Below are positions 43,336-55,916 of a stretch of 64,000 nucleotides of DNA, one piece after another. Every line of letters begins with the position of its first letter. The first letter of the stretch is position 1. This DNA is from Oscheius tipulae. Lineage: Eukaryota > Nematoda > Chromadorea > Rhabditida > Rhabditidae. The translations under genes were made by a program, and so were the position numbers. Location: contig JASJZH010000006.1 in assembly GCA_037178975.1 (NCBI GenBank), positions 1,488,001 through 1,552,000 on the forward strand. Direction: 5' to 3'. The notes under the pieces are model-generated. The model saw only the letters and a program-made list of their open reading frames with translations. It was not told where the DNA came from and did no database searches.

Positions 43336-45285
43336 GTGAAATGCTTTTATTGTGTGCTAAAAAAATCAGCAAATCCTTGAAGTATGTCTTGATAAGTGGC
43401 CATGAGGAAAAACTGGCAATGAGATTAGCTTGGAAAAACACTAAGGGATCTATCAACCGGAGGCGAAGATTGGCAGAGAATGCAACAGTATACCGATAAG
43501 AGGAGAATGAGACAAGCGATAAAGCTATGAATGATGAGAAACTATTGAAGTGATCGTAGAACAACTGAAAAATGCTGGTCCTTTTTTCAGCGTTGCTCTT
43601 TGAAGAAGAATACTCCTGCGTTGTGACCAGTTTGGCAGACGACCTGAATACTCAAAGTTAAAAACTTCGAAAAGATTTGATGGGATATACGCTATCAGAG
43701 TATCTGATGACTGCACGTTATTGATTCATAAGGTTTTATCCATTTGGGCTCGAGGAATCATTTCTAACATCTGGTTCGAGCCATCTCGAGCATTTGGATC
43801 CAAATTTTCAGTCAGAAAACAATGTTTATCCGAATATCACGCACGCCAAATTTTACATTGCATGTATCAGTTGCGTAATTAACGAAAAAAAGTAACTTGA
43901 ATGGAATTGAGTACGCAATTTTGCGTGACGGAACCTTCGTAATGTGAAATTATGGCGCACACTACACCAAACAACCTGATATACTCGCAGTATTTGAAAA
44001 ATCAAAGCCGAAACAAAGAGATAAACTAATGTCTCACCCTTTCTGTAGACGGCAAAATGTCGATAAATTGCGGTAAGGACTAGAACATACTGGCGCCCGA
44101 GGCCCCTCACAACAGCTGCTTTTGAACCGATTCGCGTTCACGTTACGCTAAACAGCAGGCAGTCGGCGATTTCCTTTAAAGGCATTTTACTCGAATACCA
44201 GCGTTTTCACCGTGGTATTTTCTCCTTTTTTGAAAAGAAAGCAATGGTTTTCGCTTAACGCAAGTCTAAATTTCAACTTCATTAGTGAAAACAAGTACTT
44301 ACTGGTGCGGCGTCGGTTTTACTCCTTTGCGTCTCTGGCCTCTATCGCTCTCTCCGCCGCAGGAACCAAACGACCAGCTGGCATTGCTAGCACACAAAGA
44401 ACCATTACATTGATTCCTTCCCTGCTCCGATTCCATTTGCTATGAGAACTTTCCTTTTAGCGGGAACTGTATTATTTTCTTGCGAAATTTTTCGAAAATA
44501 TGGATAGGCATCAATGTAAGGTTTAACTGTGACCTAGATTCGGCCCGAAACCGGAATCGATTACCTACTAGTATGCGCTAACCATTTACGTATACTTACG
44601 CCTTGCATTTTGAAAAAAGAGACGGTATTAGAAAATTTTTGATTCGCCAGAGACAATATTCAAACCGTAATATTTAAATATTCTTAAAAGGCTTGGTCTT
44701 CGTAGTTTGAGAAAGAAAATATATCCTCTGATGTATAAAAGTCCATTAATAGTCGTGACACTAATCGAAACGATATGAGTCTCTTAAAATGAACAATTGT
44801 GCAATGTTGCATTATTGTTCGCAATCATTCTAAACAAATTCTCCTCTCAATCTGTTCAAAGTTGCTAAAATAGAATAAATCCTACTGACGCACTATTCGC
44901 TTTGCAAAACATTTCGTCACATACATAGTTTTCATGGTGAAAACAATATGTCGATCACAATTTGGTTGTAGTCAAAAAATTGCGCCAATCCAGAACCACT
45001 TTTTGTCTTGCTTGAAACCTGTTTAGATGTTTGACCAAAATGACAAGAAAAATATAGACGAACTGCGGAGTTAATTGGATAGAAGAGGATCCAAGATTAT
45101 CTGAATTGCCATCGAAGTCGGGCTTATCACCGGTTGCCACGGAAACGTCGACGTGAGACGGCCATTTCGGCAGAATTGAAGGTTGGTACAGCATATTGAT
45201 TTTGCTACCCGTTCTCAGTCACAGACACGTCGTGTTCTATTGAATACTTCCAGCAGAATGAAAAGTTTTCAGCATCTTGGAAAAT
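43336..45285. other. Intergenic, nothing recognised
   Basis: Several 60-110-codon frames exist on both strands without domains or matching splice sites. Confidence 0.35.
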
Positions 45286-46995
45286 ATGCAAAATCACGTT
45301 TGGCCGATCTTCTCGCCAATCGTTACCTACTCTTCTGCAACTTCTTATGTTCCCCAAGACAAGATTCCCAGATATGAGGTGAGCTTACAAGATTTTCCAC
45401 AAACTTCAATATTTTGTCTAGTACATTCGAATGTCGCATAAACGAATACGTCTAAGTTTGGCAAGTACTAAAGGGTTGAAGTTTGTAATGATTTTACACT
45501 TGAGACTCGTTTATAAAACTTCAGTGAAGGTTGAGCAGTTCAAAGATTTTTCAATACTAATGCTATTGATAAAGTATTTCCATGGTTGCAAGAGCAATAA
45601 ACGGCCCAAATAGTCGAAACGCTGAAAGACAAGCTCTTCGATAAATCTTTTTTCATAATGCTAGTTTTTCGACGCAGCATTGCCTCTGCCTGCCTCTACC
45701 GTCATCTAAAAAAGAAAGCACTCGATTCTTATAGAATTTGAATTGGAATAGAGGCGTGCCACTGTCCAATATCACCAACCGCCTCATAAAGTGTTTACTT
45801 TCAGATTCCGCCTCCACCCCAACCAGTCATACCGGACAATACAACCAACTATGCTGACCTAGCACCACTCTCTTATCCGCAAATGGATACTAGCGTAAGT
45901 CGTCTGAGTAAAACATTGTTATTTCATCATTTTTAGAAACTAGTTTACGCACCAATAGTCCGGAGAAAAGATCTACAACAAAAGATAGATGCTGCGAAAG
46001 CTGGAGGCAGCAGTAAAAAGACAGCCAATGGAAAGAAGATTGGTGCGAGGAGTATATCAAGACCACCAGGAAACATTCCGCTAAAGAATCCAGAATTTCC
46101 AGCTATTGCTGTGAAAACCAAACAGGGAAAACATCCTCTACTCATCTACAGGTAGTGAATTTCTATATTCTATTTTCTTGAGTCAAACACGCGTTTGGAG
46201 ATTCAAAATGACTCCCACTAACGCCTACTAGATTTTATGAAAAAGCTTAATGCAATAAAGGAACGAAACTGAAGTTTACTGAAACATTATACTGTGTTTA
46301 CTTCAAGCGACCGTATTGTAGAGTAGTTCTAAATCTGATGGATAAGGGTGAGACGCGCATAACCTTGTATTGATTTATAGAAATGGGGCAGAATGTCGAA
46401 ACTGAATAGAACAGTGAATCACAAAATGTTGTACGACAAACCCAGCATGTCAAGTTTTAATGGCCATTTCACAAAATGTATAGTACAGTTGCATAGATCT
46501 TATTAATGGTAAGGGTCTGCGCAAAACTTGTGATGAGATTTGGTTTTTGCTCCAAACTTGCTCTAAATTTCTCTTTTCAGATCGAAAATTAACAATGACA
46601 ACTGCTACTCTTTCCATTTCAAAAAGATCAACGGACGAGGCGATGCCAAAACTTTTGTCTGCAACGGTTGTAAGAACAAAAAGAAGACCCTTCATATTAT
46701 GGTAATTCCATTTTGTTTATTTTGCAGTATACAATTGAAGGCGTCTCTCGACACTACCTACTTCCTGAAGTGTCCAGAGACTCTACCCCACATCTGCAAA
46801 CCGACATCTTGGAAGGATCAATTTGCTGACCGAGAACTATTCGGAACACCGGACGAAGAACCGACACCGGAGAAAAAGGTTATTTTAATTTTTTCTTTTT
46901 ACGAATTCCGCGTTTAGCAACTAAAGAGAGACAAGCGGAAGCTGGAAGAAGACACTCATTTAGGCATGGCTGAGGAGGAGTCCGAAGTAATGTAA
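45286..46995 (+). CDS. FLYWCH-like zinc-finger protein
   Basis: Six exons close all phases: 45286-45378, 45805-45894, 45937-46151, 46581-46701, 46741-46878 and 46918-46995, giving 244 residues. The ATG lies shortly after GTTTTCAG. The first half is Pro- and Lys-rich without a fold (IPPPPQPVIPDN, KKTANGKKIGARS). The finger runs from about residue 139 to 193: CYSFHFKKINGRGDAKTFVC, then NGCKNKKKT, then YFLKCPETLPHICKP. Aromatic positions, R-x-x-G and two C-x2/3-C-like pairs ending in H-x-C-x-P give a FLYWCH-type C2-C/H order. Known relatives bind DNA or act in chromatin. The tail is acidic/basic (RDKRKLEEDTH). The fifth-exon acceptor (ATTGAAG) is weak but is needed both for the phase and for a 39 nt intron. 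Family assignment is moderate. Confidence 0.6.
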
Positions 46996-47284
46996 CCGTA
47001 ACTGTAGGTTCTTCGCTACTGTTTTTCTACTAAGCTTTCAGTAATAATCTCGGGTTCTATCCTCTCCAAGCCATTCCGGGTCTAGCAGGTCCCCCACAAC
47101 GTAATATTTATTTATCGACATTCTCAAACTACGAACTGATACCTGCTAGTCATTCCAACCACGTCATAATAATATTGTGTACATTGGCTCAGTTAAACCT
47201 GTCCTAATATGTTTCCTTCAAAAATCACTGATACCATAGAGACAAAACCGTGAAGGCCTGTTGTTTTTTATTGCCATGGCCAAA

Positions 47285-47695
47285 TTATTTCAACAGCATA
47301 TGATCGTCCACATGAACTTTGTAAACGTAAAGCTTAGAGACTTCGAACAGCGGCAGTGTGGCGCCAAGGGGTTCAGCAAGTGCATTATCGTCGCGAAGAG
47401 TTCGGACCAACTCCTCTCTACATCCTTATTTGTAGGCGATTAACTTATCCCAAACCTGAAATTTAAAATTGACACTTTGTCTTACGACAACATGGATCTT
47501 CGGGTACTTGTTTTGGGCGTAGCGACGAATGTCCTGATTGGTAGGAAATCCATTGAAATGGAATTCAAGAGCCACTGAAGCTTTTAAGTTGTATGCTTGA
47601 ACTCAACAGACCATTCTCTTTTTATCCTCGACCTCTAGCAGTCCTAGAAGAGCGAAAGCAGTTGAAACCAGAGTGAAGAGTACAGCGAACTTCAT
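47285..47695 (-). pseudogene. Broken copy of the secreted protein at 47.9-48.4 kb
   Basis: The minus strand encodes a signal peptide (MKFAVLFTLVSTAFALLG) and then LEFHFNGFPTNQDIRRYAQN, which lines up with GEFHFYGAPTLQDIRSYIKS in the intact paralogue. It continues WDKLIAYK, then a TAA at 47426-47428, then REELVRTLRDDNALAEPL. The join between the signal peptide and the first block is also out of frame. Tandem duplicate, now decayed. Confidence 0.65.
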
Positions 47696-47924
47696 GAAGA
47701 TGTCTTTTTTGTGTTCGACTAGACAGAATTGCCGGAGAAAGCCTTTTCAACATGCTGCCACGTCAATCACTTCGAGAAAAAAAAGAATGTCGCGACTACT
47801 TTCTCAGAAAAACACCGCTGAAGTCCACTGTAATAAGTTTGATGGTATATTGCTTCGAATACGAAAGAGACACAGAGAGACACAAGACAGAGAGAAACTA
47901 AAACGATGAGTGAAACCGTTTATG

Positions 47925-48445
47925 TTATTGTACAGCTTTGAGGTGGAAAAGCCAGTCAGCTCCAACCCAGCTGATGCTTGTCTTATAGGGTAAAATGACT
48001 ACGTTGTGGGCGTACTTCTTGGAAGCTTCCACCAGCTCCAATGTAGTGTTCAGCGGTCCTTTATGCCCACATTTGCGTAACGCTGCAACAAGCTCCTTCT
48101 TGAAGTCGGGCTTGACTGTCACAAGTTTGTCTAACAACTAAATTTGGAGGTAGAAAACGAGATTCTTTCACTTACAGAAGCATGAAACGTCGGATAATTA
48201 CTCTTGATGTAGCTGCGAATGTCTTGCAAGGTGGGTGCTCCGTAAAAATGAAACTCTCCGAGGGTTTCATAGGTCATCCGGTCAATTTCCTTGCTACTAA
48301 AGTAGTTTGAGAGAAATTTGTACTGAAAACTATTATTCTGAGTATGATGATTACTATTCACCATGCGTTCTTCATCTTCAATCGGAGAGACACGGAGACG
48401 ATATCCATGTGTTTGGACTAGCAACAACAACAAAAAACTCCACAT
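47925..48445 (-). CDS. Secreted protein of unknown function (160 aa)
   Basis: Two exons, 48445-48176 and 48137-47925, close in phase with a 38 nt intron. The N-terminus is a signal peptide (MWSFLLLLLVQTHG). The mature part contains EFHFYGAPTLQDIRSYIK and KKELVAALRKCGHKGPL, and it ends YKTSISWVGADWLFHLKAVQ. There is one cysteine and no known domain. A broken paralogue lies next to it on the same strand, so this is a small local family. Possibly an extracellular nematode-specific product. Confidence 0.72.
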
Positions 48446-51079
48446 AATAAATTTCTGAAATCAGAGAATAAAAAATGAGGCAAAAAGTACGTCGCTATAA
48501 GCGTCGAGCAAAGTTGTTGTATTTGTTCTCATCACATGTTGTTCTCGGGGAGCACCGCTGTTGTCTGGAATTGCCAGACAATGAGGTGGACGAGTGTCAA
48601 GTTTTGAGCTTTCAATAACAAGATACCTGTTATTGAAACGGGTTGTCTTGATAAATAGTGATCTTAGAAAACCTTAAAACACGTATCTATTTGATTTAGA
48701 TTACTGGAACGGTCACTATCAGTCACCATTTCGGCACTGTTAGTTTGCCATCTTGTATCCTTGAACTGTTTAGAACATCTTCGTTGTAACTCACTGTCAA
48801 CCTTACTTTTATCCCCGTCTTGCACAACCATTCTCTCTTTTCTATCTGTTGCTCTTTTCTTGTATATCTTTGTGCACAAATAACAATACTTGAAATGTGT
48901 CTTAAAAAGACTTATTTTCAGATGGTTCTTCCAACTTTATGTGTGTGTGTCAATGTGACCGTGTGAAATCTGTTTCTGTCAAGCCTTCTATGCCATGACG
49001 AACCGATCGGCAACAGAAGAAATCTCGACGTCCATTACCACCCCGGGCACCACTACACCCATAGACAAAACTGTTGAGACAGACAGGGACGCCTAACACA
49101 AAAAAGAGCGGAGATCCTACATGTCGGGGACCGTAGCAGCGTAACGACCTCGTCTCTGGTACTAATTTAGTCACCTATTCTGTCAAACAACCAATGCGAC
49201 AGAGCCACAGGTATTACAAAGCTTGGGTACGCAGACTAAATTTGTCGTCACAGGATTTCTGTTTTTTTATAGATCGGGTAGAATAAGCCAGTCAATTTCC
49301 GTACCGTTGTCGTTGAGATCGCGTTAGTTTCGGAAAGAGATGCGCCTTCTGCTCTCTTCCCTCGTGTGCTCAGAATCTGAAAAACAGCACGTTCCTGGTT
49401 AAGTGCAACATTATCGAAAGTGTTTCTGTGACTCTCGTGTTCCAGAGCTGTGAACTCCAACAAAAAAAAATATTTTTTTGAGTGACCTACCCTCAGGAAA
49501 TCATTTAAACGGCGCTCTGAGTTAATGCGAAGAGCCACCAGATCACTGTTTTAGAGAAAACAAGGAGTAAGGCGACACAGAACGGACTGCATTCTGTTCC
49601 AACAACTGATTGTGGTAAGTTGACCAATATTTCTGTTTATTGCGCCGCCCTTTTACCGCCGTTAATCGGAATACAACTGGAGAAATCCCGAATATGTTAA
49701 TTTGAGATGTTACAGCAGCAAAGCAAAACTAACTCTATGTTCTTGGATAGATAAGAAACAGATGATCGAACACGATTGTGTTTCAGTTGTCGTCATTAAA
49801 GCTTCCGCAATTTTCTTGCCTTTTGGAGCACTTATTCTTTGTGGACTCAGGACACAGTTTCGTAAGCTCAATCGCATCTTAACGAAAATAGACGGAAGTA
49901 ACAGCACACATCGTTCTTTCCCGAATACGCCTGGTGGACGTCGTGAGAGCAACTTCTTCCGAAATATTAATCTTTTAGTGTTTTATGCTAACGAAATCAA
50001 AAATGAGTTTATTGAAAAAAAAGGTTCATTCTGTCTTCGAAATAACGATCTATCAATCTTTGCACACGGTTGTATTCGTTGTCCACATGTTGTTTCAGAC
50101 TAGACTGACATCCTGTGCACATGATTGAAGCAGTGTTCAAGTTAAACGAGTAGCTCATCAGCGAGTAGATGTTTTCATCGTCGTAATGGTAGTTAGGAAT
50201 GATCTGTGACCAACGTAACATCTAAACTTATTTGGAGAAGTGATAGATGAAAAAAGAAGCATAAAGAGAAGTGGAAATTTGGCAAAGGATGACATTTTGA
50301 CAAAAATGAGTTGCAAACGCATCCAGTGTGATAGTTCCCGAACTAGAATTTTCCTGCAGACTTGTCATATAGCAATAAATTATCAGGCAGTAAGAGAAAT
50401 TTGAAACGTTTTGTTTGGCATGAAATCCAAGAAAATTATGAAGTCCTAACTTATATATAGTTTTGCTTGATATTCCTTGCAGAGATTCTGATGTATGAAT
50501 CAGTTTTCTCATTAAAAATTATATCCTATCAAATAAAAGGAATCTGGAGTAACCTAATAGGACTGTATGATATTAGAGAATTGCAAGGAAATAGAACAGT
50601 CATAGGACGGTTGAATTTGTTTGCAGTGATTTGTACAAAAAGTATTCTTGTAGAGTTCTCTGGAAACATGGTTGTCAAGAATAGACCTCCTTGCAAGAAA
50701 AAGCCAAAACTTGGCCACATCACTCAAATGAGTGGTCTCCGGGTGGGATAAGCTGATAAGAGGATGTTTGGCAATCACGGTAAGAGACGGCTAGCAAAGA
50801 CGGAAAAGAAAATTTTTTTTTCTTCGATACCGAGTACTATTTTTGTACTCTAAATAATCATTTGCATGAGAACAAACTATGGTTGCTGGTCGCAAAAAAA
50901 AGTTAATTGACCAACCTGAATTAATAATCTTGAAAAAGTGTCGAGTATGCAATTTTCTTCCATTAAGTTGTTCTGTTCTCTGATGAAAATATGCCGCTAC
51001 AATTAAGTAGGTTATGTGAGATCTTTGACTAACTTTGTTTCATTCGGCACGTACTCGTGTCACACATTCCGCTTCCACA
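48446..51079. other. Intergenic with possible membrane-protein remnants
   Basis: On the minus strand between about 50780 and 49980 several hydrophobic frames follow one another (SFGFFLQGGLFLTTMFPE, NFSYCLIIYCYMTS, ILCQISTSLYASFFIYHF, ENIYSLMSYSFNLNTASI). They might be scattered exons of a chemoreceptor or another membrane protein, but I could not join them or name a family. The rest (48446-49700) shows nothing recognisable. Confidence 0.3.
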
Positions 51080-52340
51080 ATGGTGCCAGTGATGCTGGGA
51101 GATCTGATGAGCGTTTTGAGTGCAACCGCTATCATTCTGAATCTTGTTCTTCTACCTCTAATCGCTTTCAAGTGAGTTACATTTCCGAAAGATCTCATCC
51201 TTATATATATTGACCGCAGCTAAAAAAGCTTATTCTTAGATCAGGCAAGGATATCGGCTCCTACAAAGTTCTTCTATTTTTCTACAGCTGCGTAGCTATA
51301 ATTCATACCTCAGTGACTTTGCTTCTCGTGCCGGTGAATTTTGAAAAAGCATAACATCGGTTCAAATACAATATAGGTTTTTGAGCCTAGCGAAAAAGGC
51401 TGGCTTTTCTACGCGACAGTACCTCGAGTCGGCCGTGAGCTTGGATCCTGGCTATTCTGTATCTTTGCCACATGTTACATCAAACTTCTGCTGATACTGA
51501 CTTATTCGTTCGTTTACCGCTACTTTGTCATGTGCTCGTAAGTTTTTGCTAGTTACTAATGTCGATGTAATAGACCACAAAAACTGATATGGTTCCATCA
51601 TTCAATCAGGATAGCTACCCTCGTTTTTCTCTATCTTGTTATTATCTTCTGCTGTGCTGGGCCAGTTTATTCTTATATGCGGCTGAATGGAGAAATCGCT
51701 GCTAGCTTCAATTCTACTGGTGGTACACAAATTGAAGATGATTTGTATGTGGAACTGGACAAGGTGGCCTACATCGGATCTCCAATGATGGTAAAGTATA
51801 GCATGTTGATGTGCCACAACCACAGTAATTGCTCGTTACCTGACTATCTGCCTAGAATATTATTGCCCATTTAAGAGAAACAGCCACTTGGTCATGGAGA
51901 CTGCCTACATTCTACTGGTTTATACCATAGCCATTTTGTGCTCTACAGCTGTATGCTTCTTCTGCATTGTTCGAATCATTCAAGCCTTCCGAACCACAGC
52001 TAGGATAGCCATCGAAAACCCAAGCTTTCATAAGCTGCAGCAGCGTCTCTTTATATTACTGGTTCTTCAGGTACCTGCACTTTTAAATACGTCACGAGTA
52101 TTACAGACCATGGTTCCACTCATCTTCACATTCGTCCCAGCCTTGCTGAGCTATGTTCTCGCTTATTTGGGCACCCACGCTCCAATCATGTCTCAGGTCT
52201 CGTCGGCCTTCATGCCTATGGCCCAATTGATCGATCCAATTCTCATTTTCACATTCATTGGAGAATATAGACGGGGCCTTAAAGACATTTTCAAGAAGAT
52301 TGTTTCGCGGCAGACAAGCTATACAGTTCCAATTGCCTAA
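51080..52340 (+). CDS. str-like chemoreceptor (seven-TM), intact
   Basis: Six exons close all phases: 51080-51171, 51240-51333, 51377-51537, 51574-51790, 51876-52070 and 52107-52340, giving 330 residues. TM1 is ATAIILNLVLLPLIAF. KVLLFFYSCVAIIHTSV and YIKLLLILTYSFVYRYFVM fit TM2 and TM3. The C-terminal half is highly diagnostic for str/srj receptors: LQQRLFILLVLQ joined across an intron to TMVPLIFTFVPAL, then LIDPILIFTFIGEYR in TM7. An AATAAA lies at 52375-52380. Known role: odour receptor in amphid neurons. The acceptor before 51876 (ATTTAAG) is not ideal. No disabling change was seen. Confidence 0.86.
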
Positions 52341-52380
52341 TCAGCTCGTTCAACGTTTGTTTGTTCTTGTATTGAATAAA

Positions 52381-53556
52381 AGAAGACCACAACAGTCGTA
52401 TAGATGTACTTGGGAGATCTATTCAGGACGATGAAATGCAAAAAGCGATAGAATGCGTTGCTTCTTTAAAAAAAAACCCGATTTTTTTTATAAGATCTTG
52501 TGCTGTCAACACATTGTTTCTCGAAGCCAATCTGGTGCAGTTTTATCCAGGCCCCGTCATACTACGTCTACCACCTAATTGTTACCCCAACAGTTTAGCG
52601 ATAAAGTTTACGTAGTGACTTGATTGTCAAAACTGAAAAGCCAGCTATTTTCATAATCTGTCTAAATCAGAATATTCACTTTTAGCACCTTCATTTCCAT
52701 ACAAAACATGTTGCTGCTTAGCAACGATGACCTTCACCTTTGTTTTATCAGCTTCAAGTTTCTGAAATCAGATGGTTTTCTGTTTTTTTGGGTTTCTCGA
52801 GCCTTTATGAACAAAATAACCAATCAAAATAACCTTGTGTGCATGTGTGCAACTTTGCTTGAAATACAAAACTTTCGGGTCGTGGGATTTGGTGAACTAC
52901 GCACATGTTCAGCGTTTCCAGGCTATTGCAAAGTTCAAATTTTTTAACTTCTTTCAATAACCTCAATGGTCCAATTGAATGTTATCTACAGCTAATTATA
53001 TTTCTTCGCGTTCGACCTGAAATGATACGCAGGCCGGCCGGTGCATTTTGGCACCATGCCAAATTCATTTGAATAGGCGTCTCCGCCAGGTCACATGTCG
53101 TATATTTCCAATTCTTATCCGTTTTTCAACTTAAAAACTCCAAAAAAGTTATTAGAAACCCAAACAATGCCGATTCTGGCTATCTTCGATAGATTTGGAT
53201 GTTTGAAACGCAGTTGAATGCGTTTGCCTGATTGATCTGTTCGAGTGTGTTGCTCTCAATTCAGATAATGTTCAATTCATACGAAACTGCGAGTTTTATT
53301 CTTTATCTTGCTTTTACCTTATCTGTTAGGGTATGAGAGCAAGTTTTGAGTCAAAATTCAATTTGTGCTCAAAAAATCGATAAAAGCCACCTACATACAG
53401 CGCAAATGCTCGAAGGCGTAGCTAAACTCGCAGCCTTTCTCAGTGTTTTCCTAGTTTAATCTCTTTTCAAACAATAGTCTTTCTAAAGACGCTCAAACAT
53501 TACAACTGTCTTTTCACATGACTTTCAACTCTGAAAAATTATATTTTTCAAGCATA
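52381..53556. other. Intergenic upstream of dpy-30
   Basis: Nothing recognised. The last 100 bases probably hold the dpy-30 promoter and trans-splice acceptor. Confidence 0.4.
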
Positions 53557-53977
53557 ATGGCTGACGAACAGCAACCTATGGACCAGGCCGAGCCCACTCC
53601 GGAGGCGCCTGTGGAGAATGGACACGTCCCGGAGGACGATGAGAACAGGGAGGCCACTCCGGCTCCCGTTGCTGAAGATGTTGCCGATCCTCAAACCACT
53701 CCTGCTGCCGGAGCTCCTCCACCGCCACCGGCTACGGTTCCTCCTCTGGCTCCGGCCGTTGCGGCCCCTACTGGTCTCTCTTCTCTTCCTACTCGCGCCT
53801 ACTTGGATGCTACCGTCATTCCGATTCTGCTCCAGGTTTAATCCATCTTCTTTTGCTTTTAACAAACAATTGCAGGCTCTCGGAGCTCTGGCCAAGGAAC
53901 GTCCGGAGAATCCGATCGAGTTCCTCGCAAAGTACCTGCTCCGTGAGAAGGACTCTTACCAGCAGCGTCATGACTAA
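53557..53977 (+). CDS. dpy-30: DPY-30, core subunit of H3K4 methyltransferase (COMPASS/SET1) complexes
   Basis: Two exons, 53557-53835 and 53876-53977, give 126 residues; the worm protein is of similar size. The start MADEQQPMDQ is followed by a disordered Pro/Ala/Glu-rich region. The Dpy-30 motif then fills residues about 85-118: TRAYLDATVIPILLQ spliced to ALGALAKERPENPIEFLAKY. This two-helix motif forms the dimer that binds the ASH2 subunit in the SET1/MLL-type complexes that methylate histone H3 lysine 4, and in the dosage compensation complex. Codon use is strongly G/C-ending, unlike neighbouring genes, which fits high expression. Confidence 0.95.
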
Positions 53978-54237
53978 GAAGGATCCGAAGGAGACCAATC
54001 ACGTAATTCCATTACTATTGTTTTTTTATTTCAGTAAATAATGTCAATAAGTAACAATTCGAAACTATGTGGCAGATTTGAAGGATATGGGGTTTTGTAG
54101 ACAATTTCTCTCTTCTCTTCTCTCTAGGAACTACAGACGGTTGATAACAGTTCAACAGTTTATTCGGGCACTACGCATTGTCATGAGTCTGTGCCTTTTG
54201 GAAATTTTTAAATCTTACGAAGTTAAAGACAGCGCAA

Positions 54238-54570
54238 CGAAACATGATGCGAAGAATGGTTGGAGTAACTCTTCTCGACAGACGAACTAATGAATGGCTC
54301 GAAGAAACTGTCAAACTACCGGATATTAGAAAAAAATGGGAAAAAGAAAGTGGAACTGGGCCAAGAAGATAGCGAATATGAAAGATGATAGATGGACGAA
54401 ATGCCTCACAGAATGGAGACCGTGGAGGAGAAGAAGAATGTCTGGTAGATCGAAGTCCAGATGGAGAGACGAATTCACAGCTCAGTTAGGAGAAATATGG
54501 ATGAGAACTGCGCGGACGAGCACTGACCTTTGGAAGACTAGCATGTTGCGATATATAGAAAGTATATAAT
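54238..54570 (+). mobile_element. C-terminal fragment of a non-LTR retrotransposon (LINE)
   Basis: In successive frames the DNA reads MRRMVGVTLLDRRTNEWL, then RKWNWAKKIANMKDDRWTK, then CLTEWRPWRRRRMSGRSKSR and WRDEF. This is the usual order at the C-terminus of LINE reverse transcriptases (a R-x-W-x-W-A-x-H-like block, DDRWT, WRP, R-x-R-G-R, RW-x-D). At least one frame change separates the first and second blocks, and nothing of the palm domain is present, so it is a dead 3' fragment. Confidence 0.8.
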
Positions 54571-55916
54571 AATCGCAAAACAAATCTCTAAATCCCAAAA
54601 CCAACAAAAAAAGAGTACCTTTGTTTTCTTGACAGGCATACGTAAGCTAACCTCCGTTCCGTCCTCGCTGCTACTTTCTTCAGCATACTTTCTCTTCTTC
54701 AAGTTGGACAACCAAAACGAGATACAATATCTGTCTCATCACAAGATACCTTGGTTTTTCTTACGGGCCAACGGTTCAGAACCTCCTCTTTTTTTCGGAA
54801 TAGCGTTTGGGTGTTCCTAAAAATGGTAACTTGTAAATTATTTGCAATAAATTCCCACCTTGATGCCGACGAGAACCGCGCCCTTCGCTGCGTCTTGAGC
54901 GGTGGCTATGAAGTACAAGCTGAATTAATTGAAAGTATAATGATTTTTATCAGCGAAAGCGAGAAAACTGTTATAGAAAGGTTTAAACACGCTTTCTCAG
55001 TGGATATGAGGAAATCGAAAAGGGGTCAGCTAATATATATACTATACACAACGGTGAAATGACTGGAGACATAAACACACTCTCACTGTCTCTCCGCCTC
55101 CTTGTCTCTCTGTATCATATGGTGAATATGAGAAGCCAAAAGAAACTGCAGACAGCATCCCAACACACGATAGAATGACTGGGGATATGAACAAAGTGCA
55201 ATCATCGAGACAGTCTTTACAAAAAATTCAGTTAATCATGAATCATTCAACTCTGCTACCCGTTCAAATTCTATTTTGAAACATTCTAAGTTATGATGTA
55301 AGAAGTAAGAAGGAAAGACGAGGCCGTTAAAGTAATTGTATCAAGTCATGCTCACTTCAATTGGTTGTCCGAGTAGCCAAAAGGGTAACATAAATAGCGT
55401 GAGGAAAGTATAACAAAACGGAAAGAATTTCGAAACGAAAACTGTGAACAGCTTATTGGCAGTCCACCAGCAGACGGGAAGAAACTAGTGCGAATGGTCG
55501 ACGAGGGCGTTTTATTGGTAGGTTAAAGTCTGTCTGGTAGTCTGTGAGAATGTGAACATCATCAGTACTAAGTGTGGGAGCCGACGCTGAAACCATTCAA
55601 ATCTCTCTGGGCTATAGCCTTAGTACCGTACCCCCAGTCAACATCCTCAGTTTGTTTTTCAGCCTTGAGAATGCTCGAAGACGTCTGTTATCCGCATTAT
55701 CATTTTCAGGCTACTGATATATCATACCCCGCACCATTTCCCATTAACGAACAAAGTTTGCTCAGTTCACTAAATTTTTTAGCAACTTTATGACCTCGGC
55801 CGACAACTCGCCCTTTCCAATTTTCTCATTTCACAAATGAAAGACAAACATGGAAGTTCCAGCAAAAGCAGAAGGTTTTGAGCAAACAATATTCATTCCT
55901 GGTTCTGGTCCCTAGA
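54571..55916. other. Intergenic with a possible minus-strand exon group
   Basis: On the minus strand at about 54905-54850, 54825-54760 and 54690-54625 there are exon-like pieces: AQDAAKGAVLVGIK, EHPNAIPKKRGGSEPLARKK and KRKYAEESSSEDGTEV. The first two join in phase; the third does not. They look like a small nuclear protein or its relic. The rest, to 55916, shows nothing recognisable. Confidence 0.3.

Noticed and set aside
43853-44110. 85-codon minus-strand hydrophobic frame as a receptor
   Set aside because: Lacks any chemoreceptor motif and has no adjoining exons.
45945-46145. Minus-strand hydrophobic frame that looks like a membrane protein
   Set aside because: It is antisense to the Lys-rich third exon of the FLYWCH-like gene, whose splice phases close.
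53548-53998. Arg-rich frames antisense or out of frame to dpy-30
   Set aside because: They arise from the Pro/Ala-rich dpy-30 exon; the Dpy-30 motif fixes the correct frame.
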